A DNA stretch of 64,000 nt, taken from positions 5,394,001-5,458,000 of the forward strand of contig OY969916.1 in the NCBI GenBank assembly GCA_963704535.1. Reading direction: 5' to 3'. Of the stretch, positions 54,194 through 62,690 are shown one piece after another (the stretch's first letter is position 1; each line of letters opens with the position of its first letter). The stretch comes from G963704535 sp963704535. Lineage in GTDB: Bacteria; Chloroflexota; Chloroflexia; Chloroflexales; Roseiflexaceae. The notes under the pieces are model-generated. The model did not search any database. It saw nothing but the letters and a program-made list of their open reading frames with translations, and had not been told where the DNA came from. A program made the position numbers and the translations under genes.

Positions 54194-55039
54194 GTGGCAA
54201 GAACAGTCGTTGGATTATTCGACACCTTCGCCGAAGCACAGCACGTTGTGCAGGACCTGATCGATAACGGAGTGCGGCCCGAGGACATCAGCGTGCTCGC
54301 CAATAACGCGGGCACGCAGTACACCACTACCAAGGCCGTCGGCGACGACAGCGCCTCCAGCACGGCCGAGGGCGCCGGGGTCGGCGCACTCAGCGGCGGG
54401 GCGCTCGGCGGCGTGCTTGGCTTCCTGGTTGGCGTCGGCGCGCTGGCGATCCCCGGCATCGGCCCGGTGATCGCGGCCGGCCCGCTGGCGGCGGCGCTGG
54501 GTGCCGGCGGCGCGGGCGCGCTGGTCGGCGCGGCGACCGGTGCGGCGACCGGCGGCGTGCTAGGTGCGCTGATCGGCGCGGGCATCCCCGAGGAGGACGC
54601 CCACTACTACGCCGAGGGCGTGCGCCGCGGCGGCACGCTGGTGACCGTCAGCACCGACGATGTAAGCGGTAGTACCGTTTACAACGCTATGCGGCGCCAC
54701 CAGGCGATCGACATCGAGGAGCGCGGCACGCAGTGGCGGGAGAGCGGTTGGAACCGCTTCGACCCGAACGCTGATCCGCTGACCCAGGAGTGGCGTGAGA
54801 GCAGCAAGCTCGGAACCACGGCTGGTACAGTAGCCGGCGCGGCCACTGGCGCGGCGGCGGGCTCGGTCGCCGGCCCGCTCGGCACAGTTGCCGGCGGAGT
54901 CATCGGCGCGGCTGCGGGCGCGGGCCTCGGCGCGGCCGGCAATATCGCCGGCGAGAAGGCCGAGGATGCGATCGAGGGCGAGGACGACTACACCTACGCG
55001 CGGTCGCGCGGGGCGCGGATGTACAACCGCAACCGCTAA
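54194..55039 (+). CDS. Glycine/alanine-rich general-stress-type protein
   Basis: 281 residues from GTG 54194 with AAGGAGAACC upstream. The N-terminal domain (RTVVGLFDTFAEAQHVVQDLIDNG) resembles the general stress protein 17M fold. Two glycine-zipper blocks (about 57-125 and 215-260; GALSGGALGGVLGF and AGAATGAAAGSVAG) could insert in membranes. GIPEEDAHYYAEGVRRGGTLVTV sits between, typical of the family. Function unknown; possibly stress-related. Confidence 0.8.
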   Translation: MARTVVGLFDTFAEAQHVVQDLIDNGVRPEDISVLANNAGTQYTTTKAVGDDSASSTAEGAGVGALSGGALGGVLGFLVGVGALAIPGIGPVIAAGPLAAALGAGGAGALVGAATGAATGGVLGALIGAGIPEEDAHYYAEGVRRGGTLVTVSTDDVSGSTVYNAMRRHQAIDIEERGTQWRESGWNRFDPNADPLTQEWRESSKLGTTAGTVAGAATGAAAGSVAGPLGTVAGGVIGAAAGAGLGAAGNIAGEKAEDAIEGEDDYTYARSRGARMYNRNR

Positions 55040-55202
55040 GGGACTCGAAGCATAAAAAGCATCCCAGTTCCGTGAAACGTGAACGGGTCATTGCTCACGT
55101 TTCACGCTTCACGTTTCAGGTCGGCTGCGGGATGTTTTGAAACTCACGAGGCCCTAACCCCAGTTTACAGGCGGCGCCGGGACGGTTCCCAGCGCCGCCT
55201 TG

Positions 55203-57336
55203 CTATGTCTCGGCCCTCTGTAACTCCCACTGCCACAGGATCTCGGCCACCTGCGCGATCCCAGCCTTGAGGTGTCGGCGGAACGTGCCGAAGGGCAGAT
55301 CCAGCAGCTCGGCGGCTTGCTCCTGGGTCGCGGTCGGGTGAAGGTAGGTGTGGTACAGCGCCCGGTACGCCTTGGCGTCGCGCGGCGAGGACTGGAGCAA
55401 CTCGCCGGCCTCGCGTAGCAGCGCCTGGAGCGCGGTCGCGCGTTCGGCGTCGCCGGGCGCGCCGGCTCGCTCCACGATCAGGCGCGAGCGCAGCAGTGGG
55501 CTGGCCCGCAGCAGGTCCAGGCGCGTGAAGGTACGCAGCGCCTCGCGAACGGCATCGACAAACTCCGGCCGGCTGAGCACGACCATCGGCGCGACCGGGG
55601 CCGGCTGCACCGCTCGCAGCTCGACGGCGTCTTCACGCTCGACCATCAGCGCCAGCCAGGCCACCGGCGGCACCACCCGCCAGTCATGTCCATAAACGCC
55701 GTAGCTCCGGCCATCGGTCGCGAAATCGGCCTCGGCGATGCGCGCGATGTCGGTGTAGGCGCACAGCGGCGCCCAGAACGCCGGGTCGGCGGTGGGGAAG
55801 AAGGTGAACGCCAACCCCGGCGTGGTCAGGTAATGCCGGATCATGGACATCCCCAGCAGCCCCTGAACCAGGGAGATCGCCTGGTAGGTGTCACGGGCCA
55901 TCCAAAAGCGAAAATAGGTCGCCCCCTCGCCTGGGCGCAGCGGCGCGGCCCGCTGGAGATACTGCCAGGCCGCGCGCATCGCCGCGTCGGCAGCGATCTC
56001 CTCGGCGCCCGCCTGGTGCAGCGCGAGCTGGGCCATGAAGCCGGCGATTCCGCCCGAGTCGCGCAGGACGACGAACCCCTGCGGCTGGCGAGCGAACCAG
56101 CGCGCCAGCAGCTCGGTCAACTCCTGGCCCTCGTGCGCGGCGACCAACGCCTGGAGCGCCGGCAGGTCATCCGCCCGCGCGCTGTCAAGTGTGAGCCCGC
56201 TGTTCTCGCCCCATATGCCGGCGCCTGATTGCCACTCATAGAACGGGCGCACCACCATGCTATGGCGATGCAGGTAGGCGTAGTCCAAAAGCACCCGCTG
56301 CTGCTCCTGGCCCTGCGTCTGCGGCAGCCGACCGGCGTAGTAGGCGCGGGCGCGGCGCCGCAGCTCGGCATACCATTCGGGGTTACGCCAGCGCAGATCC
56401 ACTGCCAGCGCCTCACGGGCCAGGTCATGCAGGAACAGGCCCACCCGCCCCGAACTCGACAAACGAGAGGCTGCGGAGCCAATCGAACAGCTCATGCACC
56501 CCCTCCCCCGCCCCGGACGCCGGATCGGGCATGCCCAGCAGCGCCGCCAGCAGCGCCTCGGTCATCTGTCGCACCAACGCGCAAGCCTCCAGCGCCGCCC
56601 GATGGGCCGGGCCGGGCACCTGCTGCACAAACTGCTCCAGCAGCACCCTGATGATGTCCGGCGCGGCCTCGGGCTGGAACGGGACGCCGGGCCGCTGGGC
56701 AAAGCCATCGGCGACCAGCGAGAGCGCCAGCGGGTGGCCGTGGGTGAAGGCCAGCACCGCCCGATGCTGGTCGTCGGGGACCGCGCGCGTGGCCAGGTAG
56801 GCCCGGCCCTCGTCGGGGCTGAGATTACGTAGCGGCAGCGTGCGGATCAGCGTCTGCCAGCCGGGATCGGCGCGCCAAGCCAGCGCCGGCGGCTGGCGAC
56901 CGGCCAGCACCACCAGCACATGCTCGGGCAACTGCGGCAGAAACACGTCGCGCAACCAGGCATCGAGCGGCGCCAGCGTCTCGTACGTGTCGATCAGGAT
57001 CACCTGGCGACCCGGCTGGGCCGCTAGCGACTGGAGCGGCGCGTCGAACGGCGCCAGGCCCATCGCGCGGCGCAGCGCGCCGGCAAACGTATCCGGCGTC
57101 GGCTCGATATTGCGCGCGTCAAGCTGGATCGCGGGAACCTGCTGCTGCGCGCAGGCCCTGGCAAACTCATACAGCATCATAGTCTTGCCCACACCGCCGG
57201 GGCCAAAGACATACAGCACATAAAAAGGCAGCTCCGGCGCGGCAAGCGCCGCCCGGAATAGCGCCAACTCGTCGGCGCGACCGACAAACTGGCGCCGGCG
57301 CGCCATGCTCAACCGATCCGAGAGCAACGAAGACAT
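55203..57336 (-). CDS. STAND ATPase regulator with C-terminal HTH, frameshifted
   Basis: About 710 residues in two frames. The first (57336 to about 56450) has ARRRQFVGRADELALFRAAL, Walker A FGPGGVGKT (about 44-52) and VLIDTYETL. At a G-run near 56448-56453 the frame shifts and continues as GRVGLFLHDLAREALAVDLR. It then shares the domain RFWMARDTYQAIS...YGVYGHDWRVVPP with the SARP protein at 47780, and ends in a helix-turn-helix (EEQAAELLDLPFGTFRRHL-like). It lacks the N-terminal BTAD. The frameshift may be a sequencing error in the homopolymer. Confidence 0.82.
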
Positions 57337-57621
57337 AGCCTAACCCTTCCCAAACGCACAAGCGACGGCAAGAAGCGCGATGTACCGTACCTAAAGTATG
57401 CGTGGCATGCGCGCCGCGTGGATGACCGCCGCTGAGGAGAGCCTTTCCCTGACAAGATGAAGGGATGAAAGGGTGAAGGGGTGAAAGGGTGACAACCTTA
57501 CCCCTCACGCAACACGCAACACGCAACACCGTCTCACGTTTCACGTTTCACGTTCCAACGACAGAGGTACTGCTCGCCCATCAATTCCGCTCATCGTGAT
57601 GCGTGGTGGCCATTATACTAC
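57337..57621. repeat. Intergenic region with GGGTGAAA octamers and CAACACG/TTTCACG heptamers
   Basis: GATGAAGGGATGAAAGGGTG units at about 57460-57490, then heptamers to about 57550. No gene. Confidence 0.75.
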
Positions 57622-57663
57622 TTGACAACTATTTGAAGCCCACGTATACTCTAACCGATTAGA
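57622..57663 (+). promoter_or_regulatory. lacI-type gene promoter with operator
   Basis: TTGACA (57622-57627), 17-bp spacer, TATACT (57645-57650). The near-palindrome TCTAACCGATTAGA (57650-57663) begins at the last base of the -10. It matches the CTAATCGATTAG palindrome before the ABC transporter operon. Confidence 0.75.
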
Positions 57664-57679
57664 ACCCCTCTACACTCTT

Positions 57680-57785
57680 TCAGAAACTGTTTGAAAAAGG
57701 CATTGTCTCGCCTACGATCTGTGGTGGCAAGGGGATGCTTGAGGGGCCGCCCCTCAACCTCCCCCTTTTCAAAGAGTCTTTCAGG
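57680..57785. mobile_element. MITE family B, long form, in the leader of the LacI-type gene
   Basis: AACTGTTTGAAAAAGGC on the left, CTTTTCAAAGAGTCTTTCAGG on the right (inverse-like), with GCTTGAGGGGCCGCCCCTCA inside. It lies between promoter and start codon. Confidence 0.75.
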
Positions 57786-57789
57786 CGCT

Positions 57790-58830
57790 ATGCAATCAAA
57801 GAAACGCATTACGCATCTCGACGTGGCAAAGCGCGCCGGCGTCTCGACCGCCGTCGTCTCGTATGTGATCAACGACGGCCCGCGACCGACCTCGCCCGAG
57901 GTGCGCGAGCGTGTCATGCAGGCGATCCGCGAGCTGGACTATCACCCTAACGCGGTGGCGCGCGGGCTGCGGGCGCGGCGAACCAACACGATCGGTTTTG
58001 TCGTCGATGATTATAACTCGCTGGATGTGTTCGTTTCGCCCTACAGCGCCCGCATTTTGACCGGCCTGACATCGCAGCTCAAGGCGCGCGGCTACTACCT
58101 GCTGCTGTATCCGATGGACATCGGTGAGGAGATGCACGATATCGAGCGGCTGCTGCGTAGCGGCCGGCTGGATGAAATCGTGGTGCGCCTGGTGCAGGAC
58201 CCGCCGGATACCGATGCGCTGCTGGAAGTCATCGCCAGGACGCACGTGCCGTGTGTCTGCATCGAGCGTCCGGGCGCGGCGCGCTTCGGATTCAGCGCGG
58301 TGACATATGACGATAAGCGCGGCGCATATGCGGCAACCAGCTACTTGATTACGCAGGGGCACCGCCGGATCGGGCATATCAGTGGCGATCGGCGCTACTC
58401 GACGGCGCGCGCCCGGCTCGATGGCTATCGACAAGCGCTGGCCGATTATGGCATCGCCGCCGACGATACGCTGATCTATGGCGACGACTGGGCGCCCGAG
58501 ATCGCGCGGAAGGGTGTAGCCCGGCTGCTGGGGCTGGAAAGCCCGCCGACTGCGATCTTTGCCGCCAGCGATAACCTGGCGATCAATGCCATCGAAGAGC
58601 TGCGAGCGCGTGGGCGGCAGGTGCCTGATGATATGGCCGTGGTTGGCTTCGATGACATCGAGATGGCGCGTGAGCTTGTGCCACCACTGACCACGATACA
58701 GATCCCTCTGTTCGAAATTGGGCGGCGCGCGGCCGACCTGCTGCTCGATGTCGTCCAGGCCGAGCCTGACGATACCGCAGGGCGCCTGGAGATATTGCCT
58801 GTCGAGCTGGTGCGGCGCGGCAGCGCCTAG
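57790..58830 (+). CDS. LacI-family transcriptional regulator
   Basis: 346 residues from ATG 57790; upstream in-frame codons are MITE. The N-terminal helix-turn-helix and hinge (THLDVAKRAGVSTAVVSYVI, HPNAVARGLRARRT) precede a periplasmic-binding-like effector domain with YDDKRGAYAATSYLITQGHR and VVGFDDIEMARELVPPLTTI. It probably represses itself and the downstream ABC transporter through CTAATCGATTAG-like operators, with a sugar as effector. Weak ribosome-binding site. Confidence 0.92.
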   Translation: MQSKKRITHLDVAKRAGVSTAVVSYVINDGPRPTSPEVRERVMQAIRELDYHPNAVARGLRARRTNTIGFVVDDYNSLDVFVSPYSARILTGLTSQLKARGYYLLLYPMDIGEEMHDIERLLRSGRLDEIVVRLVQDPPDTDALLEVIARTHVPCVCIERPGAARFGFSAVTYDDKRGAYAATSYLITQGHRRIGHISGDRRYSTARARLDGYRQALADYGIAADDTLIYGDDWAPEIARKGVARLLGLESPPTAIFAASDNLAINAIEELRARGRQVPDDMAVVGFDDIEMARELVPPLTTIQIPLFEIGRRAADLLLDVVQAEPDDTAGRLEILPVELVRRGSA

Positions 58831-59020
58831 TGCTGTTCCAAAGGAGATATCCGGCCATCGAACACGGATGCTACGGATGGAGCGGATGCCCACGGATGGC
58901 TTCTTTTTCCTGCTCCGTACATATCGGCTCGATCCGTCTGATCCGTATTCTATTCCCTACGTTGTCGTTTGAAAGAGCACTCGTGGCAGCCCCAAACCTG
59001 TCATGTGGTGGGCGCCGATT
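58831..59020. repeat. GGATG/ATCCGT repeats in the gap before the ABC operon
   Basis: ACGGATGCTACGGATGG and its inverse ATCCGTCTGATCCGT form an imperfect hairpin at about 58860-58955. No gene. Confidence 0.6.
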
Positions 59021-59032
59021 CTAATCGATTAG
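59021..59032 (+). promoter_or_regulatory. LacI-type operator of the sugar ABC operon
   Basis: Perfect palindrome CTAATCGATTAG; a -10-like TCTAAT overlaps it with CTGTCA 16 bp upstream. Confidence 0.65.
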
Positions 59033-59175
59033 TTTCCCCGGGCTTTCGAAAGGGGGTGGTTCACGACCCCACACACGACACCAGCGCAATCGAATCCGCC
59101 TCGTAGGTGATCTGGACATCGCGACCTCCGGTACTGTCGCATTGCACGCGACGAACTTCAAAGGAGAGTACACAA

Positions 59176-60639
59176 ATGTCTGCGAACGACAAATCGACGA
59201 TGCCTAAACAGCTACGCCTCTCACGCCGCGCCTTCCTCCTACGCGCCAGCCAGCTCGGCTTGGGCGCAGCCGGCCTCAGCGCCCTGGCCGCCTGTGGACA
59301 AAGCCCGGCCGCGCCCGCCGGCGATGCGGCGACCGGGGCGACCGCAGCCCCTGCCGCCCCCGCACAGGGCGGCGCCCCGGTGACGATCTCCATGATGGGC
59401 TGGGGTAGCCTACTGGAAAAGGAGAACGTCCAGAAAGGACTCGATCTCTTCCAGCAGCGCAACCCAGACATCAAAGTCAACTGGCTGCATACACCAAATG
59501 AGGAATACGAGACCAAGCTGAAGACCATGCTGGCCGGCGGCACGCCGCCCGATGTCTTCTGGGCCAGCAACATGGCCGACTATGTGGCGCGCGGCGTGGT
59601 GATGGATATCACGGACCGCGTCAAGAACGACCCCGTGATCGGCAAGGCGGATTACTTCATCCAGCCGGCAGAGGAGAACCGCGCAACCATCAACGGCAAG
59701 TGGTACGGCATCGGCTCCTGCTGGGTCGTCCATCACCTGTACTACAACGCCGACATCCTGCAGAAAGCCGGCGTCGAGCCGCCGCCGACCGACCCGGCCA
59801 AGGCATGGACCTGGGATCAGTTTCTCGATAACGCCCGCAAGCTCACGCTGGACAGCGCCGGCAAGCATCCAAACGAGGCCGGCTTCGACCCGAACAACGT
59901 CCAGCAATGGGGCGTATCCTGGCCGACCTGGAACCTCCCGCGTGAGGTCATGATCTACTCGAACGGCGGCGATACGTATACTCCCGATTACAAGATCCAC
60001 CTCGGCGAGCCGGCCGCGATCGAAGCCATGCAGCAGGTCGCCGATCTGACCACCGTCCATCATGTCGCCCCGCAGTCCCTGACGCTACAGACGCTCAACC
60101 TGACCGGCATCCAGATGCTCGCCTCCGAAAAGTTGGCGATCTTAATGGACGGTTCGTGGCTGCTGCAAGACATCGCGAAGCAGAACTTCAAGTCCGGCGC
60201 CGGCGTGCTCCCGAAGATGAAGGACGCCGTCACCGAGGCCCAAGCGCATATGCACGTGATCTACAAGAACACCAAGAACCCCGATGCCGCCTGGAAGCTG
60301 CTGGCCTTCCTTTCGTCCGACGACTACCAGCTTGGGTTGATCAAGGCCGGGCTGTGGCTGCCGAGCCACACCAGCCTGCTGACCGAAGAGGGCATCGCCA
60401 AATGGCTGACACCGGGCGTCCACCCGGAAGGCTACCGGCAGATCGCCACCGATTACCTGGGCAAGGCCGCGCGCAACTACTTCTACCCGGCCGGCCACTC
60501 GGAGGCCAACCAGATCATCACCACCGCGCTCGACGGGGTATGGGTGGGCAAGGCAACGGTCGATCAGGCGTTGAAGGACGCCGACGCGATCGCCAAGGCG
60601 GAAGCCGTGCTCGCGAAATCGCGCGAGGGCCTGGCATAA
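59176..60639 (+). CDS. Sugar ABC transporter substrate-binding lipoprotein
   Basis: 487 residues from ATG 59176 (AAGGAGAG upstream). Twin-arginine-like signal SRRAFLLRA (RR at 17-18) and lipobox LAAC with Cys40, followed by an Ala-rich linker. The mature part (VTISMMGWG, EEYETKLKTMLAGGTPPDVF, NADILQKAGVEPPPT, LASEKLAILMDGSWLL) is a family 1 solute-binding protein for oligosaccharides. It is first in an operon with two permeases and a GH127-type enzyme. No ATPase gene is within the window; a shared ATPase may be used, as is common. Confidence 0.94.
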   Translation: MSANDKSTMPKQLRLSRRAFLLRASQLGLGAAGLSALAACGQSPAAPAGDAATGATAAPAAPAQGGAPVTISMMGWGSLLEKENVQKGLDLFQQRNPDIKVNWLHTPNEEYETKLKTMLAGGTPPDVFWASNMADYVARGVVMDITDRVKNDPVIGKADYFIQPAEENRATINGKWYGIGSCWVVHHLYYNADILQKAGVEPPPTDPAKAWTWDQFLDNARKLTLDSAGKHPNEAGFDPNNVQQWGVSWPTWNLPREVMIYSNGGDTYTPDYKIHLGEPAAIEAMQQVADLTTVHHVAPQSLTLQTLNLTGIQMLASEKLAILMDGSWLLQDIAKQNFKSGAGVLPKMKDAVTEAQAHMHVIYKNTKNPDAAWKLLAFLSSDDYQLGLIKAGLWLPSHTSLLTEEGIAKWLTPGVHPEGYRQIATDYLGKAARNYFYPAGHSEANQIITTALDGVWVGKATVDQALKDADAIAKAEAVLAKSREGLA

Positions 60640-60654
60640 GCGGAGGTTCTCTGA

Positions 60655-60725
60655 AAATTGGGGATTAGAGATTGGAGCTTGGAGATTGGAGATGCACAAT
60701 CAATCTCTAATCTCCAATCTCCAAT
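60655..60725. repeat. Inverted GATTGGA/TCCAATC heptamers
   Basis: GATTAGAGATTGGAGCTTGG and GAGATTGGAGATG followed by ATCTCTAATCTCCAATCTCC; a perfect hairpin candidate between the binding-protein and permease genes. Confidence 0.85.
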
Positions 60726-60754
60726 CAGACCCCCATGCCTGCGGGCACAACCGC

Positions 60755-60818
60755 AGATGAAAATGTGGGTGGGGTTATTCTTGAGGGGCGACCCCCTCAA
60801 ACTCCCCCTTTTTCACGT
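60755..60818. repeat. Family B hairpin before the permease gene
   Basis: GAAAATGTGGGTGGGG, TTCTTGAGGGGCGACCCCCTC and CCCCCTTTTTCAC, ending near the ribosome-binding site of the first permease gene. Confidence 0.75.
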
Positions 60819-60834
60819 TGGGAGGAGCAACCGT

Positions 60835-61755
60835 ATGCTTGTACAGCAACAGAAGGTCGCACGCCCCATACGCTTCCTCTTGCGTAAGCGGGGAATGTTG
60901 GCCGGGTACCTCTTCATCTCACCTGTGATCCTCGGCTATCTGATCTGGGTCGCCGGCCCGATGATCGTGGCGATCTGGTTGAGTTTGACCGAATGGGACA
61001 TGCTGCAACCGGCTGAATTCGTGGGATTAAGCAACTATCAACTGATGCTCCAAGACGACCTGTTCTGGAAGTCGCTTCAGGTCACGTTCTACTTTACGCT
61101 TGTCTCGGTGCCACTCTCGCTGGCGTTCGGTTTTGCCGTAGCGCTGCTCGTGAACGTCAATGTGCGCGGAATCGCCTTCTTCCGCATGCTGTTCTACCTG
61201 CCCAGCATCGTCCCGCTGGTCGTGAACGCGGTCCTATGGCTCTGGATCTTCAACTCGGAGCTTGGCCTGCTCAATGCTGTACTACGCTGGTTTGGCATCC
61301 CAAAAGTGCTCTGGTTCCAGGACTCGGACTGGGCCATGCCGGCATTGATCATCATGAGCATGTGGAGCATCGGCGGCAGCATGATGATCTTCCTGGCCGG
61401 GCTCCAGGGCATTCCGCAGCATCTCTACGAGGCGGCCGAGATCGACGGCGCCAATTACTGGGCGCGCTTTCGCCACGTCACGATCCCGATGATGTCGCCG
61501 GTGATCTTTTTCAATCTGGTGATCGGGCTGATCGGCGCGCTCCAGACCTTTGTGCCAGGGTATCTCATGACCCAGGGCGGGCCGCAGAACTCGACGCTGT
61601 TCTACGGCCTGTATATCTTCCGCAGCGCCTTCCGGGACTTTAAGATGGGCTATGCGGCGGCGCTCTCCTTGGTACTGTTCGCGATCGTGCTGCTGCTTTC
61701 GCTGCTGGTCTTCCGTTACCTTGGCCGGATGGTCTACTACGAAGAGGCGCGCTAG
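60835..61755 (+). CDS. Sugar ABC transporter permease (MalF type)
   Basis: 306 residues from ATG 60835 (GGGAGGAG upstream); in-frame codons before it belong to repeats. Six membrane helices, first at about 22-45 (AGYLFISPVILGYLIWV). The EAA loop HLYEAAEIDGANYWARFRHVTIPMM couples to the ATPase. C-terminus FRYLGRMVYYEEAR. Forms the membrane channel with the second permease. Confidence 0.95.
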   Translation: MLVQQQKVARPIRFLLRKRGMLAGYLFISPVILGYLIWVAGPMIVAIWLSLTEWDMLQPAEFVGLSNYQLMLQDDLFWKSLQVTFYFTLVSVPLSLAFGFAVALLVNVNVRGIAFFRMLFYLPSIVPLVVNAVLWLWIFNSELGLLNAVLRWFGIPKVLWFQDSDWAMPALIIMSMWSIGGSMMIFLAGLQGIPQHLYEAAEIDGANYWARFRHVTIPMMSPVIFFNLVIGLIGALQTFVPGYLMTQGGPQNSTLFYGLYIFRSAFRDFKMGYAAALSLVLFAIVLLLSLLVFRYLGRMVYYEEAR

Positions 61756-61772
61756 TTCGGAAGGAACTTCCT

Positions 61773-62678
61773 ATGTCTACCAATATCGGTGATGGCGCTG
61801 TGCAGTGGTCGGCCGAGCAACAAACAGGTGGGATGGCAGGGAGTAGCCGTCGCGCACATCAGGGCCAGCGTTTGCTCGTGTGGTGCTGCCTCTGCGTGGG
61901 GGCGTTTGTGATGACGATCCCGTTCCTGTGGATGGTGAGCACGTCGTTCAAGGTCGAGTCGCAGATCTGGCTTTTTCCACCGCAATGGATTCCGAATCCG
62001 GTGCGCTGGCAAAACTACGTCGATGCGCTGACCATTCTGCCGTTCTGGCGCTATGCGCTCAACACCCTGCTGATCACGGTCCTGACGACGGTCGGCGTGG
62101 TCCTTTCCTCTTCGCTGTGCGCCTACGGCTTCGCGCGTATGCAGTTTCCTGGGCGCGACATGATCTTTATGGTCGTCTTGAGTGCGATCATGATTCCCTA
62201 CGCAGTGCTGCTGATCCCGCAGTATATTATGTTTCGCGCGCTGGGCTGGCTCGATACCTTTCTGCCGCTGTGGGTGCCGCCCTGGTTCGGCGGCGGTGCT
62301 TTCAACATCTTCCTGCTGCGCCAGTTCTTCCGCACCATCCCAACCGAGCTGTCCGACGCGGCACGCATCGACGGCGCCTCGGAGCTGGGGATCTACTGGC
62401 GCATCATCATGCCGCTCGCGGGGCCGGCGCTGGCCACGGTTGCGATCTTTACCGTGCTCAACACCTGGAATGACTTCCTGGCACCAGTCGTCTACATCTC
62501 GTCACAGGACAAATTCACCCTGGCGCTTGGCCTGGCGCAATATCGCGGTATCATGGCCACACAGTGGCATTACTTGATGGCAGCATCGACCACCGTGATC
62601 GTGCCGACACTAGTGCTGTTCCTGTTGGCGCAGCGCTATTTTGTCAGAGGGGTTGTCCTCACCGGCCTGAAAGGATAG
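61773..62678 (+). CDS. Sugar ABC transporter permease (MalG type)
   Basis: 301 residues. About 30 polar residues precede six membrane helices (LLVWCCLCVGAFVMTIPFLW first). EAA loop ELSDAARIDGASELGIYWRIIMPLAGP; C-terminal YFVRGVVLTGLKG is typical of MalG-like subunits. It starts 18 bp after the first permease and is followed 12 bp later by the GH127 gene, so the operon is continuous. Confidence 0.95.
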   Translation: MSTNIGDGAVQWSAEQQTGGMAGSSRRAHQGQRLLVWCCLCVGAFVMTIPFLWMVSTSFKVESQIWLFPPQWIPNPVRWQNYVDALTILPFWRYALNTLLITVLTTVGVVLSSSLCAYGFARMQFPGRDMIFMVVLSAIMIPYAVLLIPQYIMFRALGWLDTFLPLWVPPWFGGGAFNIFLLRQFFRTIPTELSDAARIDGASELGIYWRIIMPLAGPALATVAIFTVLNTWNDFLAPVVYISSQDKFTLALGLAQYRGIMATQWHYLMAASTTVIVPTLVLFLLAQRYFVRGVVLTGLKG

Positions 62679-62690
62679 AAGGAAGCAAAC

